The position numbers were made by a program, and so were the translations under genes. Positions 17,190 to 25,399 of a DNA stretch of 64,000 nucleotides are shown in pieces. Under the pieces are notes generated by a model. It was not told the DNA's origin. It was given only the letters and a program-made list of their open reading frames with translations, and ran no database searches. The stretch is taken from the NCBI GenBank assembly GCA_943369755.1, contig CALROG020000002.1, forward strand, positions 1 to 64,000, in the 5' to 3' direction. Numbering within the stretch: position 1 is the first letter of the stretch; each line of letters opens with the position of its first letter. The stretch is from CALROG01 sp943369755 (GTDB taxonomy: Bacteria > Pseudomonadota > Gammaproteobacteria > Burkholderiales > Burkholderiaceae_C).

Positions 17190-18094
17190 AGCAAATGGTC
17201 GCCGTCGACTGGGGAACCAGTTCGTTGCGCGGCGCGCTGCTGGGTGCGGATGGGCAAGTGCTGGAAGAACGGGCCTCGCCACGCGGCATTCTGACGGTGT
17301 CGCCCGGCGAATTTGCTACCGTTTTTATAGTGGCTTACGCAGACTGGATGCGGGCTACAGGCACTTTTTGCCTTATGTCGGGCATGGTGGGCAGCCGCCA
17401 GGGCTGGCTCGAAGCCCCCTACTGCCCCTGCCCGGCCAGCTTTGACCAATTGGCCTCCCACCTGGCCTGGGTGACGCCAGGACCGCTCAATGCCCGGGTC
17501 GGCATCGTGCCGGGCTTGCAGTGCAGCCACGCCGGGGTGCCCGATGTGATGCGTGGCGAAGAAGTTCAGGTGTTTGGCGCGCTGCAGTTGCTGGGCCTGC
17601 GCAATGCCACCCTGGTGCTACCCGGCACCCACAGCAAATGGGTCACGGTACGCGACGGGCGCATCGAACGCTTTGCCACCTTCATGACGGGCGAGTTCTA
17701 TGCCCTGCTGCGCCAGCACTCGATTCTTTCGCGCAGCTTGCCGCCAGAAGACGGCAGCCTGGACGAGACCGCCTTTGAGCGTGGCGTACTGCATGCACTC
17801 AACCAGGCCAGCCTGCTGGGCACGGCTTTCAGTACCCGCACGCTGTCGCTGTTTGAGCAGCTACCGGCGGCAGCGTTGCCCAGCTACCTGTCAGGCCTGG
17901 TCATTGGCGAAGAGCTGCGCGCCCAGGCGCCGGATAGCCTGCCCGACAGCGTGGTGGTGATCGGCTCGCCCGCCTTGACCCAGCGCTACCAGCGCGCCCT
18001 GGCCCTGCGCGGTGTGCAGGTGCAAAGCGTTGGGCCTGAAGCCACCTGGCGCGGCCTGTGGGCGATTGCCCAGACCCTGAAAGACACAGCATGA
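17186..18094 (+). CDS. dgoK: 2-dehydro-3-deoxygalactonokinase
   Basis: 302 residues. The N-terminus VAVDWGTSSLRGAL is the phosphate-binding loop of DgoK. LPGTHSKWV and TFMTGEFYALL further on are family hallmarks. It phosphorylates 2-keto-3-deoxygalactonate to KDPGal in the De Ley-Doudoroff pathway. The ATG overlaps the kdgK stop by 4 bp and its own stop overlaps the dgoA start by 4 bp. Residues 44-57 (ATVFIVAYADWMRA) are encoded by a copy of the dispersed 42-bp repeat, read in frame. Confidence 0.92.
   Translation: MKQMVAVDWGTSSLRGALLGADGQVLEERASPRGILTVSPGEFATVFIVAYADWMRATGTFCLMSGMVGSRQGWLEAPYCPCPASFDQLASHLAWVTPGPLNARVGIVPGLQCSHAGVPDVMRGEEVQVFGALQLLGLRNATLVLPGTHSKWVTVRDGRIERFATFMTGEFYALLRQHSILSRSLPPEDGSLDETAFERGVLHALNQASLLGTAFSTRTLSLFEQLPAAALPSYLSGLVIGEELRAQAPDSLPDSVVVIGSPALTQRYQRALALRGVQVQSVGPEATWRGLWAIAQTLKDTA
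17315..17356 (+). repeat. 42-bp coding repeat, copy A (sense, in dgoK)
   Basis: Starts GCTACCGTTTTTATAGTGGC and ends ATGCGGGCT. It is read as 14 codons with the pattern A-x-x-F-I-V-A-x-A-x-x-M-R-A, the same frame as the other sense copies (18685, 52786, 33392). Confidence 0.8.
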
Positions 18095-18729
18095 CACCTC
18101 AGCAGAAGTTTCCCGGCGCATTGCAAACCCTGCCCCTGGTGGCCATCCTGCGCGGCATCACACCGGGCGAAGCGCTGGCTGTGGGTGGTGCACTCAGTGC
18201 CGCGGGCTGGCCGTTGATCGAGGTGCCCCTGAATTCACCGCAGCCGCTGCAAAGCATTGCCGCCCTGGCCGCAGCGTTTCCCCAGGCCCTGGTAGGCGCT
18301 GGTACCGTGCTTAGCGCGGCGCAGGTGCGCGAGGTGCATGCCGCAGGCGGCGAGTTGATCGTTGCGCCGAACTTCAATGCCGAGGTGGTGCGCGAAGCCG
18401 TGCGCCTGGGCCTGGTTTGTCTGCCCGGCGTGATGACCCCTACCGAGGCCTTTGCAGCACTGGCCGCTGGTGCCAGCGGGCTCAAGCTGTTTCCGGCTGA
18501 GATGGCCTCACCCGCTGTGGTCAAGGCGTTGCGTGCGGTGCTGCCGGCGGGCAGCTTGCTGCTGCCGGTGGGTGGCATAACGCCCGCCAACATGGCGGCC
18601 TACCGGCGCGCCGGTGCCGACGGTTTTGGCATTGGCTCGGCGCTCTATCAACCCGGCATGGGGGTCGCACAGGTGACTGAAAATGCTATGAATTTCATAG
18701 CGGCTCACGCAGGTATCATGCGGGCATGA
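18091..18729 (+). CDS. dgoA: 2-dehydro-3-deoxy-6-phosphogalactonate aldolase
   Basis: 212 residues, class I KDPG/KDPGal aldolase fold. LVAILRGITPGEA at the N-terminus, the catalytic Glu of LIEVPLNSP and the Schiff-base Lys in SGLKLFPAEMASP identify it. It cleaves KDPGal to pyruvate and glyceraldehyde 3-phosphate. The last 14 residues (NAMNFIAAHAGIMRA region, ending at the stop) are entirely supplied by a 42-bp repeat copy, so the natural C-terminus was replaced or extended. It overlaps the next gene by 4 bp (ATGA). Confidence 0.92.
   Translation: MTPQQKFPGALQTLPLVAILRGITPGEALAVGGALSAAGWPLIEVPLNSPQPLQSIAALAAAFPQALVGAGTVLSAAQVREVHAAGGELIVAPNFNAEVVREAVRLGLVCLPGVMTPTEAFAALAAGASGLKLFPAEMASPAVVKALRAVLPAGSLLLPVGGITPANMAAYRRAGADGFGIGSALYQPGMGVAQVTENAMNFIAAHAGIMRA
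18685..18726 (+). repeat. 42-bp coding repeat, copy B (C-terminus of dgoA)
   Basis: Begins with the near-perfect hairpin GCTATGAATTTCATAGC and ends CATGCGGGCA. Its final A is the first base of the SDR start codon, so the repeat abuts the dgoA stop/SDR start overlap exactly. Confidence 0.82.
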
Positions 18730-19526
18730 GCACTATTTCATTCGGACTCAGCGGTCGCGTGGCGATAGTCACCGGTGGGGCCCAGGGCATCGGGCAAGCC
18801 TGTGTGCGCCGCTTGGCGCAAGACGGCTGCAAGCTGGTCATTGCCGACGTGTCAGATGCGCCCGGCGAAGCGCTGGCCGCCGAGCTTGGTGCGCTTTATG
18901 TCCACTGCGATGTCGGTGACAAGGCGCAGGTCGATGCACTGGTGGCCGCCACCATCGCAACCCATGGCCGCATCGACATCCTGGTGAACAACGCCGGCAT
19001 TTTCAAGGCAGCAGATTTTCTGGAGGTGACCGAGGCCGACTTTGACGCGGTGCTTCGGGTCAACCTCAAGGGCGCATTTCTGGTGGGCCAGGCTGTGGCC
19101 CGTGTGATGGCCAAGCAGCAGCCACGCCAAAACGCAGGCGAACCCGCCGCACGCGGCGCGATTGTCAACATGAGTTCGGTCAATGGCACGCTCGCCATAC
19201 CCACCATTGCCAGCTACAACGTCAGCAAGGGCGGCATCAACCAGCTGACCCGGGTGATGGCGTTGGCGTTGGCGGACCAGGGCATCCGCGTCAATGCGGT
19301 GGCCCCCGGCACCATTGCCACTGAGCTGGCCGCCAAGGCGGTGCTAACCAGTGACGATGCCAAACAGCGCATCTTGAGCCGCACCCCACTGAAGCGACTG
19401 GGCCAGCCCGATGAAATTGCCGACGCAGTGGCCTACCTGGCCAGCGACGCGGCAAGCTACGTTACCGGTGAAATTCTGGTGGCAGACGGCGGGCGCATGG
19501 CGCTGAACTACACGGTGACGGTGTAG
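18726..19526 (+). CDS. SDR family oxidoreductase of the sugar-acid operon
   Basis: 266 residues, classical short-chain dehydrogenase. TGGAQGIG (16-23) binds the cofactor, NNAG is present, and the catalytic Ser and SYNVSKGG (Tyr-x3-Lys) follow. The C-terminus ends in the usual VADGG. An Asp near residue 41 (VIADVSD) after the second strand favours NAD over NADP. It is the last gene of the operon. It may oxidise galactose or another aldose to the lactone, or a downstream deoxy intermediate; the substrate is not determinable by eye. Confidence 0.88.
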   Translation: MSTISFGLSGRVAIVTGGAQGIGQACVRRLAQDGCKLVIADVSDAPGEALAAELGALYVHCDVGDKAQVDALVAATIATHGRIDILVNNAGIFKAADFLEVTEADFDAVLRVNLKGAFLVGQAVARVMAKQQPRQNAGEPAARGAIVNMSSVNGTLAIPTIASYNVSKGGINQLTRVMALALADQGIRVNAVAPGTIATELAAKAVLTSDDAKQRILSRTPLKRLGQPDEIADAVAYLASDAASYVTGEILVADGGRMALNYTVTV

Positions 19527-19582
19527 CGCAGCGCACCCGCCGGCGGCATGGCCGCTGGCCATGTGACGATAAACTGCTGCGC

Positions 19583-20113
19583 ATGACCGGACCTGCCGCC
19601 ACCTTCTACGCGCTGCTGGGCGTGAACCGTGACGCCACGCCAGACGACATCCGAAACGGCTACCGCCGCCAGGCGCAGAAGTACCACCCCGACAAATACC
19701 GTGGGCGAGGCGACGCCGCGGCCATCATGGCGCAGATCAACAAGGCCTACGAGGTGCTGTCAGATGCCACGCAGCGCGCCGCCTACGACCAGGACATGCA
19801 AGCCGCCACCCCAGCCCGCCCGGCGACGACCCCCGCAGCGCTGGGCATTGGCGGCTGGCCCTGGTACTTGTTAAGCGCCACCTTGTGCCTGATTCTTTTG
19901 GCGATTGGCCTGGTCGTGCTGAAGGTCGCAGCACCTCAACGCGCCAGCTATGTGCCGCCCTTGAGCGCCACGGCACCGGTGGCGGCAGAGCCGCTCGGCA
20001 CCAACAGCGCCAGCCCGGTTCAGCCCTGGAAAGAGCCCGCGCCAAGGCCGGTACCGCTGGCCGACGACCCGGTGTCGCGGCTGGTGCGTGAGGGCGTGAT
20101 CAACAAGCCATGA
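19583..20113 (+). CDS. J-domain protein with one transmembrane segment
   Basis: 176 residues. Residues ~7-72 form a J domain (FYALLGVNRDATPDDIRNGY...YHPDKY) with the HPD motif that stimulates Hsp70 ATPase. A hydrophobic segment at about 93-113 (WYLLSATLCLILLAIGLVVL) anchors it to the membrane. The remaining Pro/Ala-rich tail has no recognised domain. It lacks the Gly/Phe and zinc-finger regions of DnaJ, so it is a type III J protein. It stands alone between operons. Confidence 0.88.
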   Translation: MTGPAATFYALLGVNRDATPDDIRNGYRRQAQKYHPDKYRGRGDAAAIMAQINKAYEVLSDATQRAAYDQDMQAATPARPATTPAALGIGGWPWYLLSATLCLILLAIGLVVLKVAAPQRASYVPPLSATAPVAAEPLGTNSASPVQPWKEPAPRPVPLADDPVSRLVREGVINKP

Positions 20114-20116
20114 GCG

Positions 20117-21328
20117 TCACGCCGCCACGCGGCGAGCAACAACCGCCTCGCGGATCGGCAAGTGGATCAGCGCAGCGCCCACCGCCAGCACGATGTCGAT
20201 GTACCAGACCCAGTCGTAGGCACCGGTGGCTTCAAACACCTTGCCACCCAGCCAGGCACCCAGAAAACCGCCGATCTGGTGCGTGAGCATGACGATGCCG
20301 AACAGCGTGGCCATGTTGGCCGGGCCAAAGAACTTGGCCACCAGCCCGGCGGTGGGCGGCACGGTGGAAAGAAACGTCAGGCCCATGACGGCGGCGAACA
20401 CCAGCATCACCGGCCCGGTCTTGGGCGCCAGCAGGAACACCAGCACGGCAACAGCGCGGGTGGCGTACACCAGTGACAGCAGCGACTTCATGCGCCAGCG
20501 GCCCACCGCCCAACCCATGGCCACGCTGCCGATGATGTTGAACAGGCCGATCATGGCCAGCGACCAACCGGCCCATTGCGTGGGCAGGCCGCACGCCGCA
20601 ATCACGCCTGGCAAGTGGGTGGCAAGAAACGCCACATGAAAACCGCAAACGAAGAAGCCCAGGCCCAGCAGCACATAGCTGCGGTTGCGCAGTGCTTCGC
20701 GAATGGCTTCGCGCGTGCCCTGAACCTTCTGGCCCGCAGGTGCCGCCTGCAAGGAATTGCCTTTGAGCAACAAAGCCGCTGGCAAGGCCAACAGCACCAG
20801 CAAGCCCATCACCTGCATGGCGTTAGCCCAGCCAATGCCGACCATCAGGGCCGCCGCAATCGGGGCCATGATGAACTGGCCAAACGAGCCGCCCGCGTTA
20901 ACGATGCCGGTGGCCAGGCCCCGCTTCTCGGGCGCAATGAGTCGGGTGGTGGCGGCCATCAGCACGGCCGGCCCGGCCATGCCGGCACCCCCGGCCGACA
21001 GCACACCAATGGCCAGAATCAGGCCCCAGGTGGTTGTCATGTAAGGGGTGATGAAGGTGCCCAGCGCCACCAGCAACGCACCGGCAAACAGCACCCGCCC
21101 GGCACCGATTTTGTCGGCCATGGCACCGGCAAACGGCTGGGTCAAACCCCACCAAAGCTGGCCAAACGCAAACGCCAGACTGATTTGCCCCAACCCCAAG
21201 CCGGTCGCCGTGTTGAGCGGGCTCAGAAACAGGCCCATGGTCTGGCGGGTGCCCATGGTCAGCGCAAAAGTGCCGGCCGCAGCCAGCAGTACCAGCCCGA
21301 AGGCCAGCGTTTTCTTGTCAGTTGTCAT
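20117..21328 (-). CDS. MFS transporter
   Basis: About 403 residues with 12 predicted hydrophobic segments. The cytoplasmic loop PFAGAMADKIGAGRVL after helix 2 is the MFS signature (G-x-x-x-D-x-x-G). The start is placed at the ATG at 21328, which has GGGAGA upstream. It overlaps the end of the marR-type gene by 11 bp, so the regulator controls and co-expresses it. The substrate is unknown. It resembles the oxalate/formate-type and Bcr-like drug carriers, without clear specificity. Confidence 0.88.
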   Translation of the reverse strand: MTTDKKTLAFGLVLLAAAGTFALTMGTRQTMGLFLSPLNTATGLGLGQISLAFAFGQLWWGLTQPFAGAMADKIGAGRVLFAGALLVALGTFITPYMTTTWGLILAIGVLSAGGAGMAGPAVLMAATTRLIAPEKRGLATGIVNAGGSFGQFIMAPIAAALMVGIGWANAMQVMGLLVLLALPAALLLKGNSLQAAPAGQKVQGTREAIREALRNRSYVLLGLGFFVCGFHVAFLATHLPGVIAACGLPTQWAGWSLAMIGLFNIIGSVAMGWAVGRWRMKSLLSLVYATRAVAVLVFLLAPKTGPVMLVFAAVMGLTFLSTVPPTAGLVAKFFGPANMATLFGIVMLTHQIGGFLGAWLGGKVFEATGAYDWVWYIDIVLAVGAALIHLPIREAVVARRVAA

Positions 21329-21776
21329 CGCGGTCTCCCTTGGGTAGTGGTGCAAGCCGCAGCATGCATTGGTCTAGCAGCGCATGCAGCGCTACCACCT
21401 GGGCCAGGCCCAGTGCTTCATTCAGCGACTGTTGGGCCACACGCCAACGCCGCTGCGTCTCCTGGCGCTTTTCATGCCCTTGGGGGGTGATGGCCACCAT
21501 GCGGCTGCGGCCGTCGGCACCGGCCCCCAGCGTGAGCCAGCCGCTGGCTACCAGCGGCTTGAGGTTGCGGGTAAGGGTGGAGGCGTCGAGCTTGAGCACT
21601 TTAGCCAGTTCACCGGGCTTCATCGGGCCCAGCTTGACCAGGCACGACAGCAGCGAATACTGGGTTGTCTTCAGGCCGGTCTTGCCGACTTCGGCGTCAT
21701 AGTGCTGCGCCACCCGGCGCATCAGCTGGCGCAGCTTCAGGTTGGTGCAGCCCTGTGGCTTGGCGGTGACTTCCAT
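21318..21776 (-). CDS. MarR-family transcriptional regulator
   Basis: 152 residues, winged helix. KPGELAKVLKLDASTLTRNLKPLVASGWL is the HTH and GADGRSRMVAITPQG is the wing. It lies directly upstream of the MFS gene and is divergent from a thioesterase gene. A long palindrome fills the divergent intergenic region and is its likely operator, so it probably represses itself, the transporter and the thioesterase. The ligand is unknown, probably a small aromatic or acid. Confidence 0.9.
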   Translation of the reverse strand: MEVTAKPQGCTNLKLRQLMRRVAQHYDAEVGKTGLKTTQYSLLSCLVKLGPMKPGELAKVLKLDASTLTRNLKPLVASGWLTLGAGADGRSRMVAITPQGHEKRQETQRRWRVAQQSLNEALGLAQVVALHALLDQCMLRLAPLPKGDRDDN

Positions 21777-21783
21777 GCCTACT

Positions 21784-21812
21784 ATTGTATATGCAACTAT
21801 TGCAGATACAAT
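21784..21812. promoter_or_regulatory. Long palindromic operator, MarR/thioesterase divergent promoter
   Basis: Left arm ATTGTATATGCAA, spacer CTA, right arm TTGCAGATACAAT: 13-bp arms with a single mismatch. It lies 7 bp upstream of the marR-type start codon and 22 bp before the thioesterase start, the expected place for a MarR dimer site controlling both directions. Confidence 0.8.
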
Positions 21813-21834
21813 TGTGAAAGCAATTTACCCGGAG

Positions 21835-22389
21835 ATGATCTTGACGCAAAACAACACCCTTGAAACCTGGTTGGCTGAAGAGCGCGACAATCTGGCGCGC
21901 ATGAATGCCGGCCACGGCGTCGGGGTAGCCCGGCCCGAACAGGTGGCCGGCAAAACCGGCCTGGAAATGATGCAGGCCATGCTGCGCGGCGAACTACCCT
22001 ACCCGCCGATTTCCAAAACACTGGACTTCGTGCTGATGCAGGTCGGCGAAGGCCTGGCCATCTTTCAGGGCACACCGGGTGCGGCACACCTCAACCCCAT
22101 GGGCACCATTCACGGCGGCTGGTACGCCACCGTGCTTGATTCCGCGCTGGGTTGCGCAGTACAAACCTTGATGCCCGCCGGGCGCGGCTACACCACCGCC
22201 GAGCTGGGCGTGAACCTGGTCAAAGCCATCAACACCAGCAAGGCACCCCGGGTGCGTGCTGAAGGCAAGGTAATACATTGCGGCCGCCAGCTCGCCACCG
22301 CAGAGGCCCGCCTGTACGGACCCGACGGCACGCTGTATGCGCATGCCACCACCACCTGCCTGGTGTTTGAGTTGCCCAAAGCCAGTTGA
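21835..22389 (+). CDS. PaaI-like hotdog-fold thioesterase
   Basis: About 184 residues from the ATG at 21835. A TTG at 21841 has better spacing to GGAG and is a real alternative. HLNPMGTIHGGWYATVLDSALGCAV is the hotdog central helix with the HGG motif, and the last strands end in ATTTCLVF. Such enzymes hydrolyse aryl- or acyl-CoA thioesters. It is divergent from the MarR regulator and shares its palindromic operator, which suggests it acts on the same compound class that the MFS carrier handles. Confidence 0.88.
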   Translation: MILTQNNTLETWLAEERDNLARMNAGHGVGVARPEQVAGKTGLEMMQAMLRGELPYPPISKTLDFVLMQVGEGLAIFQGTPGAAHLNPMGTIHGGWYATVLDSALGCAVQTLMPAGRGYTTAELGVNLVKAINTSKAPRVRAEGKVIHCGRQLATAEARLYGPDGTLYAHATTTCLVFELPKAS

Positions 22390-22413
22390 TCCACAGGCCG
22401 CGATAATTCCCGC

Positions 22414-22824
22414 ATGCGCCTACTTCACACCATGCTTCGCGTTGGCAACCTTCAGCGCGCCATCGATTTCTACACCCAGATTCTGGGCATGACGCTGCAA
22501 CGCACTTCCGACAACCCCGAGTACAAATACTCGCTGGCGTTCGTTGGCTACGGTGGCAACCCGGAGCACGCGGAGATAGAGCTGACCTACAACTACGGCG
22601 TGGAAAGCTACGACATCGGCACCGCCTATGGCCATATCGCGCTGGGCGTCCCAGACGTGTACGCCGCCTGCGACAAGATCCGCGCGGCCGGCGGCAACAT
22701 CACGCGCGAACCGGGCCCGGTGAAAGGTGGCACGTCGGTGATTGCTTTCGTAACCGATCCCGACGGCTACAAGATCGAACTGATCCAGCGCCCGCAGTAC
22801 GCGCAAGGCCAGGGCCTGCGCTGA
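22414..22824 (+). CDS. gloA: Lactoylglutathione lyase (glyoxalase I)
   Basis: 136 residues, the compact bacterial metal-dependent form. The metal-ligand region LHTMLRVGNLQRAIDFY (His5), the Glu in AEIELTYN, the His of GHIALGV and the Glu of GYKIELIQRP provide the four expected ligands. It converts the methylglyoxal-glutathione hemithioacetal to lactoylglutathione. It starts 24 bp after the thioesterase stop; a shared transcript is possible but not required. Confidence 0.95.
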   Translation: MRLLHTMLRVGNLQRAIDFYTQILGMTLQRTSDNPEYKYSLAFVGYGGNPEHAEIELTYNYGVESYDIGTAYGHIALGVPDVYAACDKIRAAGGNITREPGPVKGGTSVIAFVTDPDGYKIELIQRPQYAQGQGLR

Positions 22825-22870
22825 CACAACCGCGGCAACACCGGTTAACAGCGCAGACTGACCGGCTGCC

Positions 22871-23503
22871 TCATGGCAAAACCCGGGCCTGCCGCGCAAG
22901 CTGCGTAATACGCGCCCAGTCGCCTTGCGCCAACGCGTCAGGCGGCGTGAGCCAGGAGCCACCGACGCAGGCCACATTGCCCAACGCCAGAAACTCGTGC
23001 GCATTGGCAATGCTGATGCCGCCGGTGGGGCAGAAGACGACATCACCAAACGGGCCTTGCCAGGCTTTGAGCATGGCAGGGCCCCCGGCCTGCACCGCGG
23101 GAAAGAACTTGAGCGCGCTGTAGCCATCTTCCTGGGCTGACATGATTTCGCTGCCGGTGGCAACGCCGGGCAGCAGCGCCAGGCCCATGTCCCGACAGGC
23201 CTGGCCCACAGCGTGGGTGTAGCCGGGGCTCACCGCAAAGCGGGCACCGGCCAGCACTGCGGCTTGCACGTCGGCCGCGCTGCGCACGGTGCCGGCTCCG
23301 ACCACCGCCTCTGGCACCTCCCGTGCAATGGTTTCAATACAGGCCAGCGCTACAGGGGTACGCAGCGTTACCTCCAGCATGCGGATACCCCCGGCCACCA
23401 GCGCACGCGCCAATGGCACCGCATGGGCAAGCTCGTGTAACACGATCACCGGAATCACCGGTGCGTCCTGCATGACCTGCAGGGCGGTCAGGTTCACAGC
23501 CAT
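22871..23503 (-). CDS. eda: KDPG aldolase (Entner-Doudoroff)
   Basis: 210 residues, class I aldolase. IPVIVLHELAHAVPLARAL, the Glu of MLEVTLRTP and the Schiff-base Lys in SALKFFPAV identify Eda. It cleaves 2-keto-3-deoxy-6-phosphogluconate to pyruvate and glyceraldehyde 3-phosphate. Its start overlaps the edd stop by 10 bp. It is a distant paralogue of DgoA at 18091; each sits in its own pathway locus. Confidence 0.95.
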   Translation of the reverse strand: MAVNLTALQVMQDAPVIPVIVLHELAHAVPLARALVAGGIRMLEVTLRTPVALACIETIAREVPEAVVGAGTVRSAADVQAAVLAGARFAVSPGYTHAVGQACRDMGLALLPGVATGSEIMSAQEDGYSALKFFPAVQAGGPAMLKAWQGPFGDVVFCPTGGISIANAHEFLALGNVACVGGSWLTPPDALAQGDWARITQLARQARVLP

Positions 23504-25311
23504 GCCCGGGCGCCTTCTTCAGCGGTTGTGGCGTTGCGGCGGAAACCCGCAAACAGCTCGCGGCCCATGCCGATGTGGTTGGCCTGGGCCAAGGCCTCGG
23601 GCAGCGTCGCCAAGTCGCGCTGCGCCCATTCGTTGGCGGGCACCAGGGCTTGCAGCGTACCGGCCTGCGCATCAAGACAGATCAGGTCGCCATCGCGCAG
23701 CCGGGCCAACGGCCCGCCCGCCGCCGCCTCTGGCGACACATGAATGGCCGCCGGCACCTTGCCCGAGGCACCACTCATGCGGCCATCGGTTACCAAGGCC
23801 ACCTTGAAGCCCTTGCCCTGCAACACCGCCAGCGGCGGCGTGAGCTTGTGCAACTCTGGCATGCCATTGGCCTGCGGGCCCTGCCAGCGCACCACACACA
23901 CCACATCGCGGTCCAGCTCACCCGCCGCAAAAGCCGCATGCAGCGCTTCTTGCGAGTCAAACACCCGCGCCGGTGCCTCAATCACATGGCGGTCATCGGG
24001 CACCGACGACACCTTGATCACGCTTCGGCCCAGATTGCCCGCCAGCAGTTTGAGCCCGCCGGTCGTGCTGAACGGAGCGGCCACGGTACGCAGAATTGAC
24101 TCGTCTTTTGACACGCCGGTGCCGCGCCACACCAGTGCGCCGCCGTCCAGGGTGGGCTCGCGAGTGTACTCGGCCAGGCCGCCTGAGCGTACCGTCAGCA
24201 CATTAGGGTGCAACAGCCCGCCGTTCAACAACTCTTGCAGCACGTAGCCGGTGCCACCGGCCGCCTGGAACTGGTTCACATCGGCCGAGCCATTGGGGTA
24301 CACCCGGGCCAGCAGCGGCACCACCGCCGACAGCTCGGCAAAGTCGTCCCAGTCAATCAGGATGCCGGCGGTGTTTGCCACCGCCACCCAATGAATCAAA
24401 TGGTTGGTGGAGCCCCCGGTGGCAAGCAGCGCGACGATCGCGTTGACAATCGCCCGCTCGTCCACCACCTGCCCGATGGGGGCAAAGCGTTTTTCTCTGG
24501 TAATGCCAAGCACGGTGCGCACCGCCTCGCGCGTCAGTTGTTCACGCAAGGCCCCGCCAGGGTTGACAAAGGCCGTGCCCGGCACATGCAGGCCCATGGC
24601 CTCCAGCAGCATCTGGTTGCTGTTGGCCGTGCCGTAAAAGGTGCAGGTGCCCGGTGCGTGGTAGGCCGCCTGCTCGGCCTCCATCAAGGCAGCGCGCCCC
24701 ACCAGGCCCTGGGCGGCCTGTTCGCGCACCTTGGCCTTGGCACTGTTGCTCAGGCCGCTGGTCATGGGGCCAGCCGGCACAAACACAGTGGGCAAATGGC
24801 CAAAGTGCAAGGCGCCAATCAACAAGCCGGGCACGATTTTGTCGCACACGCCCAGCATCAGCGCGGCGTCAAACATGTCATGGCTCAGCGACACTGCCGT
24901 GGCCATGGCGATCACGTCGCGGCTGAACAGGCTTAGCTCCATGCCTGGCGTGCCCTGCGTCACGCCGTCGCACATGGCAGGCACGCCGCCCGCTACCTGC
25001 GCTGTAGCACCGAGCCGGCGCGCTTCGTCCTTGATCAACTCGGGGTAGTGCTGCAGCGGCGCGTGCGCAGACAGCATGTCGTTGTAGGCATTGATGATGG
25101 CAATGTTGGGGGCTTTGTGCGCCACCACGCGCAGCTTGTCGTTGGCTGGCAATGCCGCAAATGCGTGGGCCACATTGGCGCAGCCCATCCGGTCGGCTCC
25201 ACGGTCGCGGGCCGCCGCGGCGTCGAGCTGGCGCAGGTAGGCGCTACGCGACCTCTCGCTGCGCTGGCGGATGCGCTGGGTCACCGCATCCAGTGTGAGG
25301 TGGAGTTTCAT
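23494..25311 (-). CDS. edd: 6-phosphogluconate dehydratase
   Basis: About 605 residues, the Edd length. The ATG at 25311 (MKLHLTLDAVTQRIRQRS) is preferred over a TTG five codons upstream. The Fe-S cysteine regions are MCDGVTQG and LGVCDKIVPG, and the C-terminal DGRMSGASGK carries the catalytic Ser segment. It dehydrates 6-phosphogluconate to KDPG for Eda immediately downstream. A palindrome lies just upstream at 25330-25345. It is in the same orientation as the dctP, dctQ/dctM remnants and gntK genes that precede it. Confidence 0.96.
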   Translation of the reverse strand: MKLHLTLDAVTQRIRQRSERSRSAYLRQLDAAAARDRGADRMGCANVAHAFAALPANDKLRVVAHKAPNIAIINAYNDMLSAHAPLQHYPELIKDEARRLGATAQVAGGVPAMCDGVTQGTPGMELSLFSRDVIAMATAVSLSHDMFDAALMLGVCDKIVPGLLIGALHFGHLPTVFVPAGPMTSGLSNSAKAKVREQAAQGLVGRAALMEAEQAAYHAPGTCTFYGTANSNQMLLEAMGLHVPGTAFVNPGGALREQLTREAVRTVLGITREKRFAPIGQVVDERAIVNAIVALLATGGSTNHLIHWVAVANTAGILIDWDDFAELSAVVPLLARVYPNGSADVNQFQAAGGTGYVLQELLNGGLLHPNVLTVRSGGLAEYTREPTLDGGALVWRGTGVSKDESILRTVAAPFSTTGGLKLLAGNLGRSVIKVSSVPDDRHVIEAPARVFDSQEALHAAFAAGELDRDVVCVVRWQGPQANGMPELHKLTPPLAVLQGKGFKVALVTDGRMSGASGKVPAAIHVSPEAAAGGPLARLRDGDLICLDAQAGTLQALVPANEWAQRDLATLPEALAQANHIGMGRELFAGFRRNATTAEEGARAWL

Positions 25312-25329
25312 GAAAGTTGGTAACAAAGT

Positions 25330-25345
25330 TACTATTCAGATAGTA
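25330..25345. promoter_or_regulatory. Palindrome upstream of edd
   Basis: TACTAT-TCAG-ATAGTA has perfect 6-bp arms, 8 bp arms with one mismatch if extended to 25328-25347. It lies 19 bp before the edd start codon. It differs from the GGATAGCGCTATCC operators near gntK, so it would be a site for another regulator. Assignment is open. Confidence 0.5.
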
Positions 25346-25399
25346 CCGTAAAACGACCCGCGCAGACCAACAAAACGGTTACGAAACGCCCTTCGCCCC

